Part shown: piece after piece, positions 29,640-38,579 of the stretch
How the letters are laid out: the number at the start of each line of letters is the position of its first letter
Position numbering within the stretch: position 1 is the stretch's first letter
DNA from: G963422595 sp963422595
GTDB lineage: Bacteria; Pseudomonadota; Gammaproteobacteria; UBA4575
DNA length: 64,000 bases
Assembly (NCBI GenBank): GCA_963422595.1
Contig: OY730298.1
Coordinates: 1,178,001 to 1,242,000, forward strand
Direction: 5' to 3'
Translations under genes and position numbers: made by a program
The notes under the pieces: model-generated
The model's database searches: none
Seen by the model: only the letters and a program-made list of their open reading frames with translations
What the model was told of the DNA's origin: nothing

Positions 29640-30998
29640 ATGCCAGCAGCAACGCAAACCAAGTCACAGGAAAACAAAAACATTAAAATCGTTAAAGACG
29701 CGACCTGTACCTTTTGTGGCTGCGTGTGTGATGACATGGAACTCACAGTGGATCTTGACGAGCATCGTATCACCAAAGCCAAAAGGGCCTGCGTGCTGGG
29801 TCGTGCCTGGTTTTACGAGCATACCCTTGAAGACCGTCCAGTGGTGCTGATTGATGGCAAACCGGCGAGTTTGGAGGAAGGCATCGAAACCGCCGCGCAG
29901 ATTCTGGTAAATGCGAAATTTCCGATTACCTATGGCCTCAGCGATTCGCCCTGTGAGGCGCAGCGCGTAGCGGTGAACATCATGGACACCGTCAATGGCA
30001 ACATTGACACCACTACGTCCGTTTGCCATGGCCCCTCGGGCATGGCCTTTCAGGGCGTGGGTGAGAGTACCGCCACGTTAGGCGAAATCAGGAATCGCGC
30101 CGATTTAGTAATCTACTGGGGTGGTAACCCTGCCGAATCTCATCCCAGGCACTTTACCAAGTATGCAGTAACCCCCAAGGGAATGTATATTCCAAATGGT
30201 AAAAAAGATCGTACCGTAGTATTGGTGGACGTGCGTAAAACCCCCAGCACGCCGGTCGCGGACATTTTCGTGCGTATTAAGCCGGGCAAAGACTTTGAAG
30301 TGCTGTGGGCACTACGCGCGCTGGTTAAAGGCAAAAGGATAAATGCCAATATTGAGGCAGAAACCGGAGTTTCACGCGAACTGCTGGACGACCTGGTTGA
30401 GCGCATGAAAAACGCGCAGTACGGCGTACTGTTTCTGGGCATGGGGCTGACCATGACGCGCGGGCGTCATTTTAATTCTGGTGCAATCTACTCTTTAGCC
30501 GCGGATCTGAATGAATACACGCACTTCGTCGCCAAACCGGTACGCGGACACGGCAACGTAACAGGTGCCGACAATGTTGTATCATGGCAAACCGGCTATC
30601 CGTTTGGCGTGAATTTCAATCGTGGTTTCCCAAGATTTAACCCCGGTGAATTTACCACTAGCGACGTGCTCGCACGTGGTGAGGCCGATGCTGCCATGAT
30701 CATCGCCTCCGATCCGGCTGCGAATTTTTCCAGAAAAGCCATTGAACATTTGAAAAAAATACCAGTAATTACTTTAGATGCCAAAGAAACGCACACCACT
30801 AAAATTTCTAAAGTACGTTTTGCCGTAGCTACTTACGGAATCAACACCGGTGGCACCGTGTATAGAATGGACGATGTGCCAATCTCGTTGCGTCCCGCGT
30901 TCGATTCACCTTTTCCAAGCGACCAGGAGGTGCTGGAAGGTATACGTGTTCGTGTAACCGCATTGCTAACCGGGCATAACCCCAGGATTGCCGCTTAG
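29640..30998 (+). CDS. fhcB: formylmethanofuran dehydrogenase subunit B (FhcB/FwdB)
   Basis: A 452-residue member of the molybdopterin oxidoreductase superfamily. The N-terminus has CTFCGCVCDD (Cys23, 26, 28, 30) and Cys51 in KRACVLGRAW, matching a 4Fe-4S site CxxCxxxC...C. Cys129 in TTTSVCHGPSG sits where the archaeal enzyme holds its metal ligand. Later blocks include VIYWGGNPAESHPRH, GLTMTRGRHFNS, TGYPFGVNFNRG and ADAAMIIASDPAANF. As I recall, FhcB of Methylorubrum lacks these ligands and acts only structurally. Their retention here suggests redox activity. It is followed by fhcA after 63 bp with a small GACCG/CGGTC hairpin. Confidence 0.88.
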   Translation: MPAATQTKSQENKNIKIVKDATCTFCGCVCDDMELTVDLDEHRITKAKRACVLGRAWFYEHTLEDRPVVLIDGKPASLEEGIETAAQILVNAKFPITYGLSDSPCEAQRVAVNIMDTVNGNIDTTTSVCHGPSGMAFQGVGESTATLGEIRNRADLVIYWGGNPAESHPRHFTKYAVTPKGMYIPNGKKDRTVVLVDVRKTPSTPVADIFVRIKPGKDFEVLWALRALVKGKRINANIEAETGVSRELLDDLVERMKNAQYGVLFLGMGLTMTRGRHFNSGAIYSLAADLNEYTHFVAKPVRGHGNVTGADNVVSWQTGYPFGVNFNRGFPRFNPGEFTTSDVLARGEADAAMIIASDPAANFSRKAIEHLKKIPVITLDAKETHTTKISKVRFAVATYGINTGGTVYRMDDVPISLRPAFDSPFPSDQEVLEGIRVRVTALLTGHNPRIAA

Positions 30999-31061
30999 AG
31001 TAACCATTTTTTATGCCGACCGTGTTACGTAAGCGGTCGTTTGCTACAATAACAATAACCA

Positions 31062-32708
31062 ATGTCCTCAGAATTAAAAATCGTTAATGGGCGCCTCTAC
31101 GACCCGGCGAATAATGTTGACGGCGAAGTTCATGACCTCTGTATCAAAGCCGGTAAAATCGTCGGTTCCGTTTCAGCTTCCGCCACCAGGATTGATGCGC
31201 ATGGCATGGTAGTTATGCCGGGCGCGGTAGACATTCATTGTCACATTGCCGGGCCTAAAGTGAATCTGGCGCGCAAACTGCTGCCAGAGGACCACCGCTT
31301 GGACGTGCATCCCAAAACTGCGGTGACGCGCTCTGGCACTGGCGGCATTGTACCCTCAACCTTCGCCACTGGTTATCGTTATGCCACTATGGGATACACC
31401 ACCGCCATGGAAGCCGCGGTGCCTCCCATTACTGCGCGGCATGCACTGGAAGAGCTGGACGACACCCCGGTGATTGATAAAGGTTTTTACGTACTGTTAG
31501 GCAATAATGCATTCCTGTATAAGCTGTTAAAAGAAGGCCGTAAAACAGAATTTAAGGAAGCCATCGCATGGTGGGTCAATGCCGTGCATGCTTACACCGT
31601 TAAACTGGTAAACACCGGCAGTGACGAGCTTTGGAAAGGCCGCAAAAATGCCAATATTACCGATGTCAATGAAACTATCGACCATTACGACATTACGCCG
31701 AACCACGTGATAGAGAGTTTTGTCGAAGCCGCGCATGAGCTGGGTTTGCCGCATCCGCCGCACATACACTGTAATAATTTAGGGCATAGTGGCAACGTCG
31801 CTACCACCTTAGACACCATGAAGGCCGCGCAAGGTCGGCGCGTACACATTGCGCACGTCCAGTTCCACAGTTTTGGAGGCCAGCTAAATGAAAATCCGGT
31901 TTCTGGGGTGCGAGAAATCATTGATTACATAAACGCGCATCAAAATATCACTACCGATGTCGGTCAGGTCATGTTTGGCAAAGCCACTGCCATGACAGCC
32001 GACGCGCCGCTGGCCTGGATGTTGCGTAACGTCAGGTTTGACAAGTGGGTAAATGCAGATACGGAATGTGAAAGCGGTTGCGGCATCATCCCGTTTTCTT
32101 ATCAGCAAAGGGTGTACACCCATACCTTGCAATGGGCAATGGGCTTAGAATTATTTTTACTGTCTGAAGACCCGTGGCGCGTATTGCTATCCACGGATCA
32201 CCCTAATGGTGGTTCTTTTATGAACTATCCCAAACTGATCAGATTACTGATGGACAGCGCCTATCGGCGCGAAGCCTTGCAACAAGTGAATCAAAAGGCA
32301 CTTGACAAAACGCAACTGCGTGATTTGCAGCGTGAATACACACTTAATGAAATTGCCATCATTACCCGTGCCGGTCCTGCCAGGGCCTTGGGTCTCGCCA
32401 ACAAAGGACATCTTGGTATCGGTGCCGACGCCGATATTACCATTTATACAGAAGCAGAAGACAAAGAGCAGATGTTCAATGCGCCGCGTTATGTAATCAA
32501 GGACGGCGTGATGGTAATCGAAGATCATGAATTTGCTACCGATCACAAAGGTAAACTTCTGCACTCCAAGCCTGGTTACAATCAGGATATCGCAGCGCAG
32601 ATAGAACCCTTTTTTGAAGACTACTACTCAGTCAAATTCAACAATTACGCCATTAGTGATGACTACTTACATCATCACGAAGAAATTCCAACCCACCCCA
32701 AAGTATGA
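31062..32708 (+). CDS. fhcA: formyltransferase/hydrolase complex subunit A (formylmethanofuran amidohydrolase)
   Basis: Zinc amidohydrolase that removes formate from formylmethanofuran (or makes it in reverse). The 548-residue product has the HxH metal motif in VDIHCHIAGPK and the candidate carboxylated Lys in AYTVKLVNTG. Further metal residues are in HIHCNNLGHSGN and HIAHVQFHSFGG, with Asp in LLSTDHPNGGSF. GADADITIY near the end is usual for the superfamily. Its stop lies in a 17-bp tandem duplication at the ftr start. Confidence 0.94.
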   Translation: MSSELKIVNGRLYDPANNVDGEVHDLCIKAGKIVGSVSASATRIDAHGMVVMPGAVDIHCHIAGPKVNLARKLLPEDHRLDVHPKTAVTRSGTGGIVPSTFATGYRYATMGYTTAMEAAVPPITARHALEELDDTPVIDKGFYVLLGNNAFLYKLLKEGRKTEFKEAIAWWVNAVHAYTVKLVNTGSDELWKGRKNANITDVNETIDHYDITPNHVIESFVEAAHELGLPHPPHIHCNNLGHSGNVATTLDTMKAAQGRRVHIAHVQFHSFGGQLNENPVSGVREIIDYINAHQNITTDVGQVMFGKATAMTADAPLAWMLRNVRFDKWVNADTECESGCGIIPFSYQQRVYTHTLQWAMGLELFLLSEDPWRVLLSTDHPNGGSFMNYPKLIRLLMDSAYRREALQQVNQKALDKTQLRDLQREYTLNEIAIITRAGPARALGLANKGHLGIGADADITIYTEAEDKEQMFNAPRYVIKDGVMVIEDHEFATDHKGKLLHSKPGYNQDIAAQIEPFFEDYYSVKFNNYAISDDYLHHHEEIPTHPKV

Positions 32709-32734
32709 AGATTGGAAAAGTATGAAGATTGGAA
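32701..32734 (+). repeat. 17-bp perfect tandem duplication at the fhcA/ftr junction
   Basis: The unit aagtatgaagattggaa occurs twice in a row, 32701-32717 and 32718-32734. The first copy carries the fhcA stop and an ATG (32705) opening a six-codon frame, MKIGKV. That frame's TGA (32723-32725) overlaps the real ftr ATG (32722-32724). Before duplication fhcA and ftr would have overlapped as ATGA. Confidence 0.85.
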
Positions 32735-33609
32735 AAACGCAAATCATCAACACCTTCGCCGAGGCCTTTCAAATGTGTGGTGCGCGCGTGATTATTACTG
32801 CCAGTTCCAAACAATGGGCGCGTGCTGCGGCGGCCTCCATGACCGGTTTCGCCACCTCGGTAATTCGTTGCAAATTAGAGGCTGCTATCGAGTGTGAAAT
32901 TCCCGAAGAAGACACCCCGGATCACCGCCCGGGGATTAGCGTGCTATTGTTTACCATGAGTGACAAGACCATTGCCGGGCAACTCATTGATAGGATTGGG
33001 CAGTGCGTAATGACCTGTCCGACTACTGCTGCCTATAACGGTTTAGAGTCCAAAGAGTCCATTAGTGTGGGTGGCAAGCTACGCTTTTTTGGTGACGGCT
33101 ATCAAATCAGCAAATTAATAGACGGTCGCAGACTGTGGCGTATTCCGGTAATGGAAGGCGAGTTTCTGGTAGACGACTTATTTAACATACAGCCAGCCGT
33201 CGGCGGTGGTAATTTAATTATTTTTGGCGCCAGCAAAAATATTGCCTTGCGCGCCGCCAGCATGGCGGCCAACGCCATGCGCGAAGTTGCCGGGGCGTTT
33301 TTGCCATTTCCGCAAGGTGTGGTTCGCTCGGGCAGCAAGATCGGCGCGCGCTATAAAAAATTAATCGCCTCAACCAACGATGTCTACTGCCCGACGTTAC
33401 GCTCGATCTCGCCAGGCACCGCAATTCCCGACAACGTGGCTTGCGTGTACGAAATCGTGGTTGACGGGCTTGACCAAAACATCGTAAAAGAAGCCATGCG
33501 GCGGGGTATTCACGCCGCGGCTGACAAAGGCGCCAGTATCATCACGGCCGGCAATTACGGCGGCGAACTCGGCAAATACAAATTTTATCTGAATGAAATT
33601 ATAAATTAA
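32722..33609 (+). CDS. fhcD: formylmethanofuran:H4MPT formyltransferase (FhcD/Ftr)
   Basis: Moves the formyl group between H4MPT and methanofuran. From ATG 32722 the product is 295 residues, the usual length. It starts MKIGKTQIINTFAEAFQMCG and shows ASSKQWARAAAASMTGFATS, CEIPEEDTPDHRPGISVLLF, MTCPTTAAYNGL and PFPQGVVRSGSKIGARYKKL. The frame remains open 36 codons further upstream inside fhcA, but that region is fhcA out of frame. Translation may be coupled through the small frame in the duplication. Confidence 0.95.
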   Translation: MKIGKTQIINTFAEAFQMCGARVIITASSKQWARAAAASMTGFATSVIRCKLEAAIECEIPEEDTPDHRPGISVLLFTMSDKTIAGQLIDRIGQCVMTCPTTAAYNGLESKESISVGGKLRFFGDGYQISKLIDGRRLWRIPVMEGEFLVDDLFNIQPAVGGGNLIIFGASKNIALRAASMAANAMREVAGAFLPFPQGVVRSGSKIGARYKKLIASTNDVYCPTLRSISPGTAIPDNVACVYEIVVDGLDQNIVKEAMRRGIHAAADKGASIITAGNYGGELGKYKFYLNEIIN

Positions 33610-33651
33610 AAATAAATAGATATAATTACTATATAAAGTAAAATATAATAA

Positions 33652-34476
33652 ATGAGCGTTACCCTTCTGCAACTACACGCGCATACCCAGCCCGAGGTTC
33701 CTTTGGAAGCCGAGATGATTAGTCCGGCGACTCTCGCCGGCTTATCCGAATCCGGCATTGCGCATCTTCAAGTGTTGCATGGAAACGTCAAAGCCCAGCT
33801 GGGAGACTTTTTCAAAGTCACCGGCAAAGGTAGTTTGGACATACACCTGGAAGGCAATTTAAGTAACGTCAAAATGATTGGTGCGGGCATGAACCGGGGC
33901 AGAATCACCATAGATGGTGACGTCGGTATGCACGTTGGTATAGGCATGTCCGGCGGCGAAATTTTAATCAAAGGCAATGCCAGCGACTGGGTTGGTCCTG
34001 AAATGTCCGGCGGTCGCATTACAGTTCAAGGTAATGCCGGTCACATGGTAGGCAGCGCGTTTCGCGGGCAGGCCGTGGGCATTCAGGGCGGGGAGATATT
34101 TATTCATGGCAACGCCAAAAATGAAATTGGCAATTCCATGCGGCGGGGTTTCATTGCGATTGGCGGTAGTGCCGGAGATTTCGCCGGCGTTAATATGCTG
34201 GCAGGTACCCTCATCGTAATCGGTGCACTAGGGATTCGAGCCGGTGCCGGCATGAAACGAGGCACCATTGCCTCCTTTGAAGATGCGTCATTGCTGCCCA
34301 GTTTTGAATATGCGTGTACGTATCACCCTTTATTTTTACGTTTCTACCTGCTCAGGTTGCGTGCCAACGGGTTTGCGAGCAAAATCAAAGACCAGCACCT
34401 AAGTGGTAAATATAAACGCTATAGCGGAGACGGGATTGAACTCAATCGCGGTGAAATGCTACTGTTTTCACGTTAG
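33652..34476 (+). CDS. fhcC: formyltransferase/hydrolase complex subunit C (FhcC)
   Basis: Structural subunit related to the glutamate synthase C-terminal beta-helix. The 274-residue product shows repeated Gly motifs along a right-handed helix: GAGMNRGRITIDGDVG, GMSGGEILIKGNAS, EMSGGRITVQGNAG, GIQGGEIFIHGNA and GMKRGTIAS. It ends HLSGKYKRYSGDGIELNRGE. It lies 42 bp after ftr. In the archaeal enzyme the C subunit packs beside A and lines the tunnel between active sites. Confidence 0.92.
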   Translation: MSVTLLQLHAHTQPEVPLEAEMISPATLAGLSESGIAHLQVLHGNVKAQLGDFFKVTGKGSLDIHLEGNLSNVKMIGAGMNRGRITIDGDVGMHVGIGMSGGEILIKGNASDWVGPEMSGGRITVQGNAGHMVGSAFRGQAVGIQGGEIFIHGNAKNEIGNSMRRGFIAIGGSAGDFAGVNMLAGTLIVIGALGIRAGAGMKRGTIASFEDASLLPSFEYACTYHPLFLRFYLLRLRANGFASKIKDQHLSGKYKRYSGDGIELNRGEMLLFSR

Positions 34477-34550
34477 TATATTCGCCTCGTGACACCTGTC
34501 ACTGCTTCTATATACAAAGTCTGAGCATTGGCAATACAGGAGACAAACTC

Positions 34551-34856
34551 ATGACCACAGTTGTAACAGAAAATTGCAAAGGCTGTCGTTTCACGGACTG
34601 CGTGGCGGTGTGTCCGGTCGCCTGCTTCCACTATGACGAAGAAATGCTATATATTGATCCAGACGTATGCATTGATTGCAGCGCCTGCATTCCGGAATGT
34701 CCGGTAGAGGCCATCTTTGAAGAAGACGATCTGCCCGATGGTCAGGAAAGCTGGGTCGAAGTCAATGCCGAAAGAGCCCCGCATCTGCCATTGATAGAAG
34801 AGACCATAGAACCATTGCCCGGCGCCGAAAATCGCAAAACCGAACTGGGCTTTTAG
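34551..34856 (+). CDS. fdxA: seven-iron ferredoxin (FdxA type)
   Basis: A 101-residue ferredoxin. Cysteines fall exactly one position after those of Azotobacter ferredoxin I: Cys9, 17 and 50 for the 3Fe-4S cluster, Cys21, 40, 43 and 46 for the 4Fe-4S cluster, and extra Cys12 and 25. The motifs are NCKGCRFTDCVAVCPVACF and VCIDCSACIPECPVEAIFEE. It follows fhcC by 74 bp and precedes a ferredoxin-NADP reductase, so it is the likely electron partner between the fhc complex and NADP. Confidence 0.92.
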   Translation: MTTVVTENCKGCRFTDCVAVCPVACFHYDEEMLYIDPDVCIDCSACIPECPVEAIFEEDDLPDGQESWVEVNAERAPHLPLIEETIEPLPGAENRKTELGF

Positions 34857-34924
34857 CAATTGTTAGGTCGGTCGTTTCCATTACGTGCGGCGTACTGGCG
34901 CGCGCCAATTCAGGAACTACGTAA

Positions 34925-36304
34925 ATGAGTGATTTAGGCAGTGCATCTAATCCCTTGCGGGTAGCTATTGTGGGCAGCGGACCCAGTGGCTTTTATGCCA
35001 CTGAAGCGTTACTTAAATCCGATCTTAGCGTAGAGATCGATTTGCTTGAAAGGTTACCTGCGCCGTTTGGGCTGGTACGCAATGGTGTAGCGCCTGATCA
35101 CCCGAAGCTTAAACAAGCCATTGAAGTGTACAAAAAAATCGCCGCGAGCCCGCAATTTAACTTTATTGGTAACATTACGGTTGGCAAAGACGTTGCCACC
35201 ACGGAACTGCAAACAACGCACCATGCGGTACTCTACACCTGTGGTACCGAAACCGATCGTAAACTGGGAATCCCCGGCGAAGACCTGCCAGGCAGCCACA
35301 CGGCCACGGAATTTGTCGGCTGGTACAACGGACATCCCGATTATCGCGATCGTGTTTTTGATCTATCGCATGCAACTGCCGTAGTCATTGGTCAGGGCAA
35401 CGTGGCTGCGGACGTGTCCAGAATCCTCGCAAAATCAGTTGACGAGCTGAAGCACACCGACATCGCGCAACACGCCTTGGAAGCGTTAGCCGAAAGCAAG
35501 ATTAAACAGATTTACATCATTGGTCGTCGGGGGCCGGCGCAAGCCAAATTTGCCTCAAAAGAACTAAAAGAATTTCTGGAAATTGAAAACTGTCGTGCCT
35601 ATATTGATCCCGCTGAACTGCAATTAAACAGCACCAGCCTTCAGGAGCTCGCCGCCAGGCAAGGTCGAGGCAACAAAAAGAACGTGGAAATCTTTCAAAA
35701 ATTCGCAGCCTCGAAAGCCACTGGCAAGCCGCGAACCTGTATCTCCACCTTTTTGAAAAGCCCGGTACATTTAAAAGGTGGCGCCAGGCTAGAGAAAGTC
35801 GTGCTCGAAATCAACACATTATCCGGCGAACCTTTCAGGCAATCCGCGCAAGGCAGCGGCGAGACCACCTCCATAGAATGTGGCATCCTGTTTCGCAGCA
35901 TTGGTTATAACGGCGTGCCCCTCCCCGGCGTGCCGTTCCATGATAGTTGGGGCACCATCCCGAACGTGGCGGGGCGCGTTACTACGGAGCAGGGTGGCGA
36001 CGTGATTCCCGGGCTGTATACCGCCGGCTGGATCAAACGCGGACCGTCGGGAATTATTGGCACCAACCGCGCCTGCGCGGTAGAATCAGTGGCTTGCCTG
36101 CTGGAAGATTTACACAAACTGAATTTCGACAAACCCGGCCGCGCCGGCCTGTACAAAATTCTGGACGCAAATAACGCGCGTTATATTAACTACGCGCAAT
36201 GGCAAAAAATCGACGCGGCCGAAGTCGCGGCTGGAGCACCGCAGGGCAAACCGCGCGAAAAAATCACGCGCCGTGAAGAAATGCTGGCAATAGCACATCG
36301 CTAA
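34925..36304 (+). CDS. ferredoxin-NADP reductase, adrenodoxin-reductase/FprA type
   Basis: A 459-residue FAD enzyme. FAD motif VAIVGSGPSGFYATEALLK lies at the N-terminus, then LERLPAPFGLVRNGVAPDHP, typical of the group. The NADP motif is VVIGQGNVAADVSRIL, and GRRGPAQAKFASKEL follows. The C-terminal block is GLYTAGWIKRGPSGIIGTNR. It moves electrons between NADPH and a ferredoxin, here probably the 7Fe ferredoxin 68 bp upstream. It ends the fwd/fhc operon. Confidence 0.92.
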   Translation: MSDLGSASNPLRVAIVGSGPSGFYATEALLKSDLSVEIDLLERLPAPFGLVRNGVAPDHPKLKQAIEVYKKIAASPQFNFIGNITVGKDVATTELQTTHHAVLYTCGTETDRKLGIPGEDLPGSHTATEFVGWYNGHPDYRDRVFDLSHATAVVIGQGNVAADVSRILAKSVDELKHTDIAQHALEALAESKIKQIYIIGRRGPAQAKFASKELKEFLEIENCRAYIDPAELQLNSTSLQELAARQGRGNKKNVEIFQKFAASKATGKPRTCISTFLKSPVHLKGGARLEKVVLEINTLSGEPFRQSAQGSGETTSIECGILFRSIGYNGVPLPGVPFHDSWGTIPNVAGRVTTEQGGDVIPGLYTAGWIKRGPSGIIGTNRACAVESVACLLEDLHKLNFDKPGRAGLYKILDANNARYINYAQWQKIDAAEVAAGAPQGKPREKITRREEMLAIAHR

Positions 36305-36422
36305 TCCGCATCACCATCATATCCTGCTCGCCCTTACCCTACGTCTTCCGCCCACAATCCTGACATTACTTGATTCCTTGCTGTTGGTCTTTATCCGTTC
36401 CGGGCTTGAATAACATCGGCTC

Positions 36423-36779
36423 TCAATAGCCGAGCAGCGTGCTGATAAACCGACCCGGGTAGAACGCGAAGGCACCGGCAATGATCACGCCCATCATCGT
36501 TCCAGTCATAAAGCCGGCGTGGGTTCTGATTCGTCCCTTACGGATCGCATAAATGGCGATAAACATACTGCATAGTGTCCAAATGGTGAGCCCGTGGATC
36601 CAGCTAAAATCCCCATCATTCAACTCCCGAATCGCGAAGGACGACAACGTCACACCCAGCATAACGGCCATCCAACACCACCCAAAGATTCGGTGGCGCA
36701 GCCCTCCCTTGGCAAGAACCAGGTTAGTCATCCCCAACCCAAGCGCCAATAAAGCCATGATCAGGTGCAGCCAGATCAT
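36423..36779 (-). CDS. DUF2306-like small membrane protein
   Basis: A 118-residue protein with four hydrophobic segments: WLHLIMALLALGLGMTNLVL, FGWCWMAVMLGVTLSSFAI, LTIWTLCSMFIAIYAI and MTGTMMGVIIAGAFAFY. RTHAGFMTGTMMG with a conserved His fits DUF2306. Function unknown. It faces the fhc operon end. Confidence 0.72.
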   Translation of the reverse strand: MIWLHLIMALLALGLGMTNLVLAKGGLRHRIFGWCWMAVMLGVTLSSFAIRELNDGDFSWIHGLTIWTLCSMFIAIYAIRKGRIRTHAGFMTGTMMGVIIAGAFAFYPGRFISTLLGY

Positions 36780-37143
36780 CCCAATATCGCCTCACCTAAC
36801 ATTAGACATTGACATCATCACCTACTGGCAACAGGCACCTCAGACCATCAACACAAAGGCAAAGGCGCGCATCGTTTTTATTCCTGCTATATTTCTCAGG
36901 TTACTGAATGATACAACTATGGGCGTTTTCCAGCAAACCAAACTCCCTAACGTATTGCCTGGATTGATCAATGACGCAAAATAAACTCCGCGCGGCATTG
37001 GCGCAGTGTCGGATAATGTTTTTACTCATAAAGAGATACCTTGCAAACCCGCTTCAAAACATATGACTTTGTTGATTTAGAATTGGTAAAATACAGTCGT
37101 TTATTAATACAGAAACAACAAAAAAGTTGACTAGGAGTACAAT
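36780..37143. other. gene-free stretch
   Basis: About 360 bases; the open frame crossing it is a shadow of the DUF2306 gene. A ribosome-site-like AGGAG lies eight bases before the next ATG. Nothing else is recognised. Confidence 0.4.
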
Positions 37144-37530
37144 ATGTTCAATGCGCTTAGCGTTCCTTTTGGATGCGTAATGTTATACAACGTGGTGAAA
37201 TTAAAGGCAGGAGTATCCGAAGCAGACGTGCAGCTTGCGTTAGGCGAAATGTGCAATATCGTCAAGAACACCTATGGTGACGATCAGGGTGGCTTTATCG
37301 GTGGACAGGTATATAAATTTTCCGGCTTCGTCTCCGATGAAGGTTCAATCGCCTCACAGAAACAAACGCAAGACCACATTGCCATCGTGACCTATTGGCA
37401 ATCATTTGAGCAGCATGAAAAGTCGCATGCCGATCAAGCGTTCAGGGAAAAATTCGAGGCCCTGGGCGAATACGCGAGCGAAACTTATGAAATAGGCTAC
37501 GAAATGCTTTGGCAAGGAGCGCCCGAATAA
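37144..37530 (+). CDS. small dimeric alpha-beta barrel protein (ABM-like)
   Basis: A 128-residue protein starting MFNALSVPFGCVMLYNVVKL, with ADVQLALGEMCNIVKNTYGD, FIGGQVYKFSGF and HIAIVTYWQSFEQHEKSHAD. The pattern of a beta strand, VTYW and a helix with HEKSHAD is that of antibiotic-biosynthesis-monooxygenase-like domains. TAGGAGTACAAT before the ATG is a good ribosome site. No clear operon; substrate unknown. Confidence 0.7.
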   Translation: MFNALSVPFGCVMLYNVVKLKAGVSEADVQLALGEMCNIVKNTYGDDQGGFIGGQVYKFSGFVSDEGSIASQKQTQDHIAIVTYWQSFEQHEKSHADQAFREKFEALGEYASETYEIGYEMLWQGAPE

Positions 37531-37540
37531 ATCTTTTGAA

Positions 37541-38083
37541 TTATGTCGAGACCCTGGACTTTTTTCTGACAGCTGATTTTCGCTTCGTGCGTTTAGGTGT
37601 AAGCGTGAACCAGAACTCCTTGCTTAAGGCATGATAATAGTCGGCCTCATCAACCAATAGCCTGGAAGTCGTACGCGGCACCGCCGCAATTTCAACTCGC
37701 ACCCCCTCGGACTTAAGGTGTCTAACCAGCTCGATAAAATCGGCGTCCCCGGACATGATGATAATTGTATCTACTTTACTGGCGACTTGTGTGGCCTTAA
37801 TAGTGAGCGGGATGTCCGCACTTTTATGGCAAGGTCGAACCGAACCATGATAAAAATCGTGTAAGCGCTCCTGTAGTTTCTGCGAAATTTGTTTTCCTTC
37901 CCGAAAATAGATAAGCCTGCTCAAGCCCCTGTTATCCAACAGCCGCGGGATCAAAGTGTCGAAATTGAGCATAGTATTTGTATCATCCGTTTCCTGATGA
38001 ATACTACGCTCGATATTATTGCCGTCGATCAGAATAGCCACCGATTGGCTGATCGATACGCCTTCTAATTGCTGAATTATCAT
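37541..38083 (-). CDS. NYN-domain (PIN-like) protein
   Basis: A 180-residue protein with a NYN/LabA-type PIN fold. The first acidic motif is VAILIDGNNIERS, the second is IIIMSGDADFIELVRHLKSE, and GVRVEIAAV and ADYYHAL follow. It ends with a basic tail (TPKRTKRKSAVRKKSRV) that may bind RNA. Proteins of this family are predicted ribonucleases. It converges on the ABM-like gene with a 10-bp gap. Confidence 0.8.
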   Translation of the reverse strand: MIIQQLEGVSISQSVAILIDGNNIERSIHQETDDTNTMLNFDTLIPRLLDNRGLSRLIYFREGKQISQKLQERLHDFYHGSVRPCHKSADIPLTIKATQVASKVDTIIIMSGDADFIELVRHLKSEGVRVEIAAVPRTTSRLLVDEADYYHALSKEFWFTLTPKRTKRKSAVRKKSRVST

Positions 38084-38579
38084 GATTTTATGCTAAGCCT
38101 TGGTTGGTAAGGGTATAAATTAAAGTATAAAAAGTAACTGCGGGAATTATAGACATGCCGGGATTAACCACAAAACAATTTTACAGCAGTCTGCGCGCGG
38201 GAGCACCTAACAAATCATTACACCTGTGTTACACTGGCAGCATGACTATTGCCTCAGCCGTTATTAGCGTCATCCGTGGTGCGGCCTAAACGTCAACAAA
38301 TAAGCCCCAAACCCGCGCAGCTATAAAAAACAGCGGTTATCTCAGCTCATTTAGTGGCTACTACGTCGGTGGTGCTATCTTTCACATATCAGGCATGCGG
38401 CCCGCGTTCGGTACCCGGATTCTGCAACTCAAAACAGCTAATCAACATCGTGAAACGACACGACGAATTGCCGTCTGCTAACGATGACAGAGTACTGATA
38501 CCATGTCGCGTATCACCACCGCAATAAATACTGCTAAAATCAAAGGCCTGTTAAAGATCGCCAGCGCGCGCCGAACTCA
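38084..38579. other. gene-free stretch before cysS
   Basis: About 500 bases between divergent NYN and cysS genes. I find no credible frame, repeat copy or tRNA. The cysS promoter should be at the right end. Confidence 0.4.

Noticed and set aside
36553..36984. 143-codon frame on the plus strand
   Set aside because: Mostly antisense to the DUF2306 membrane protein and lacks protein-like patterning.
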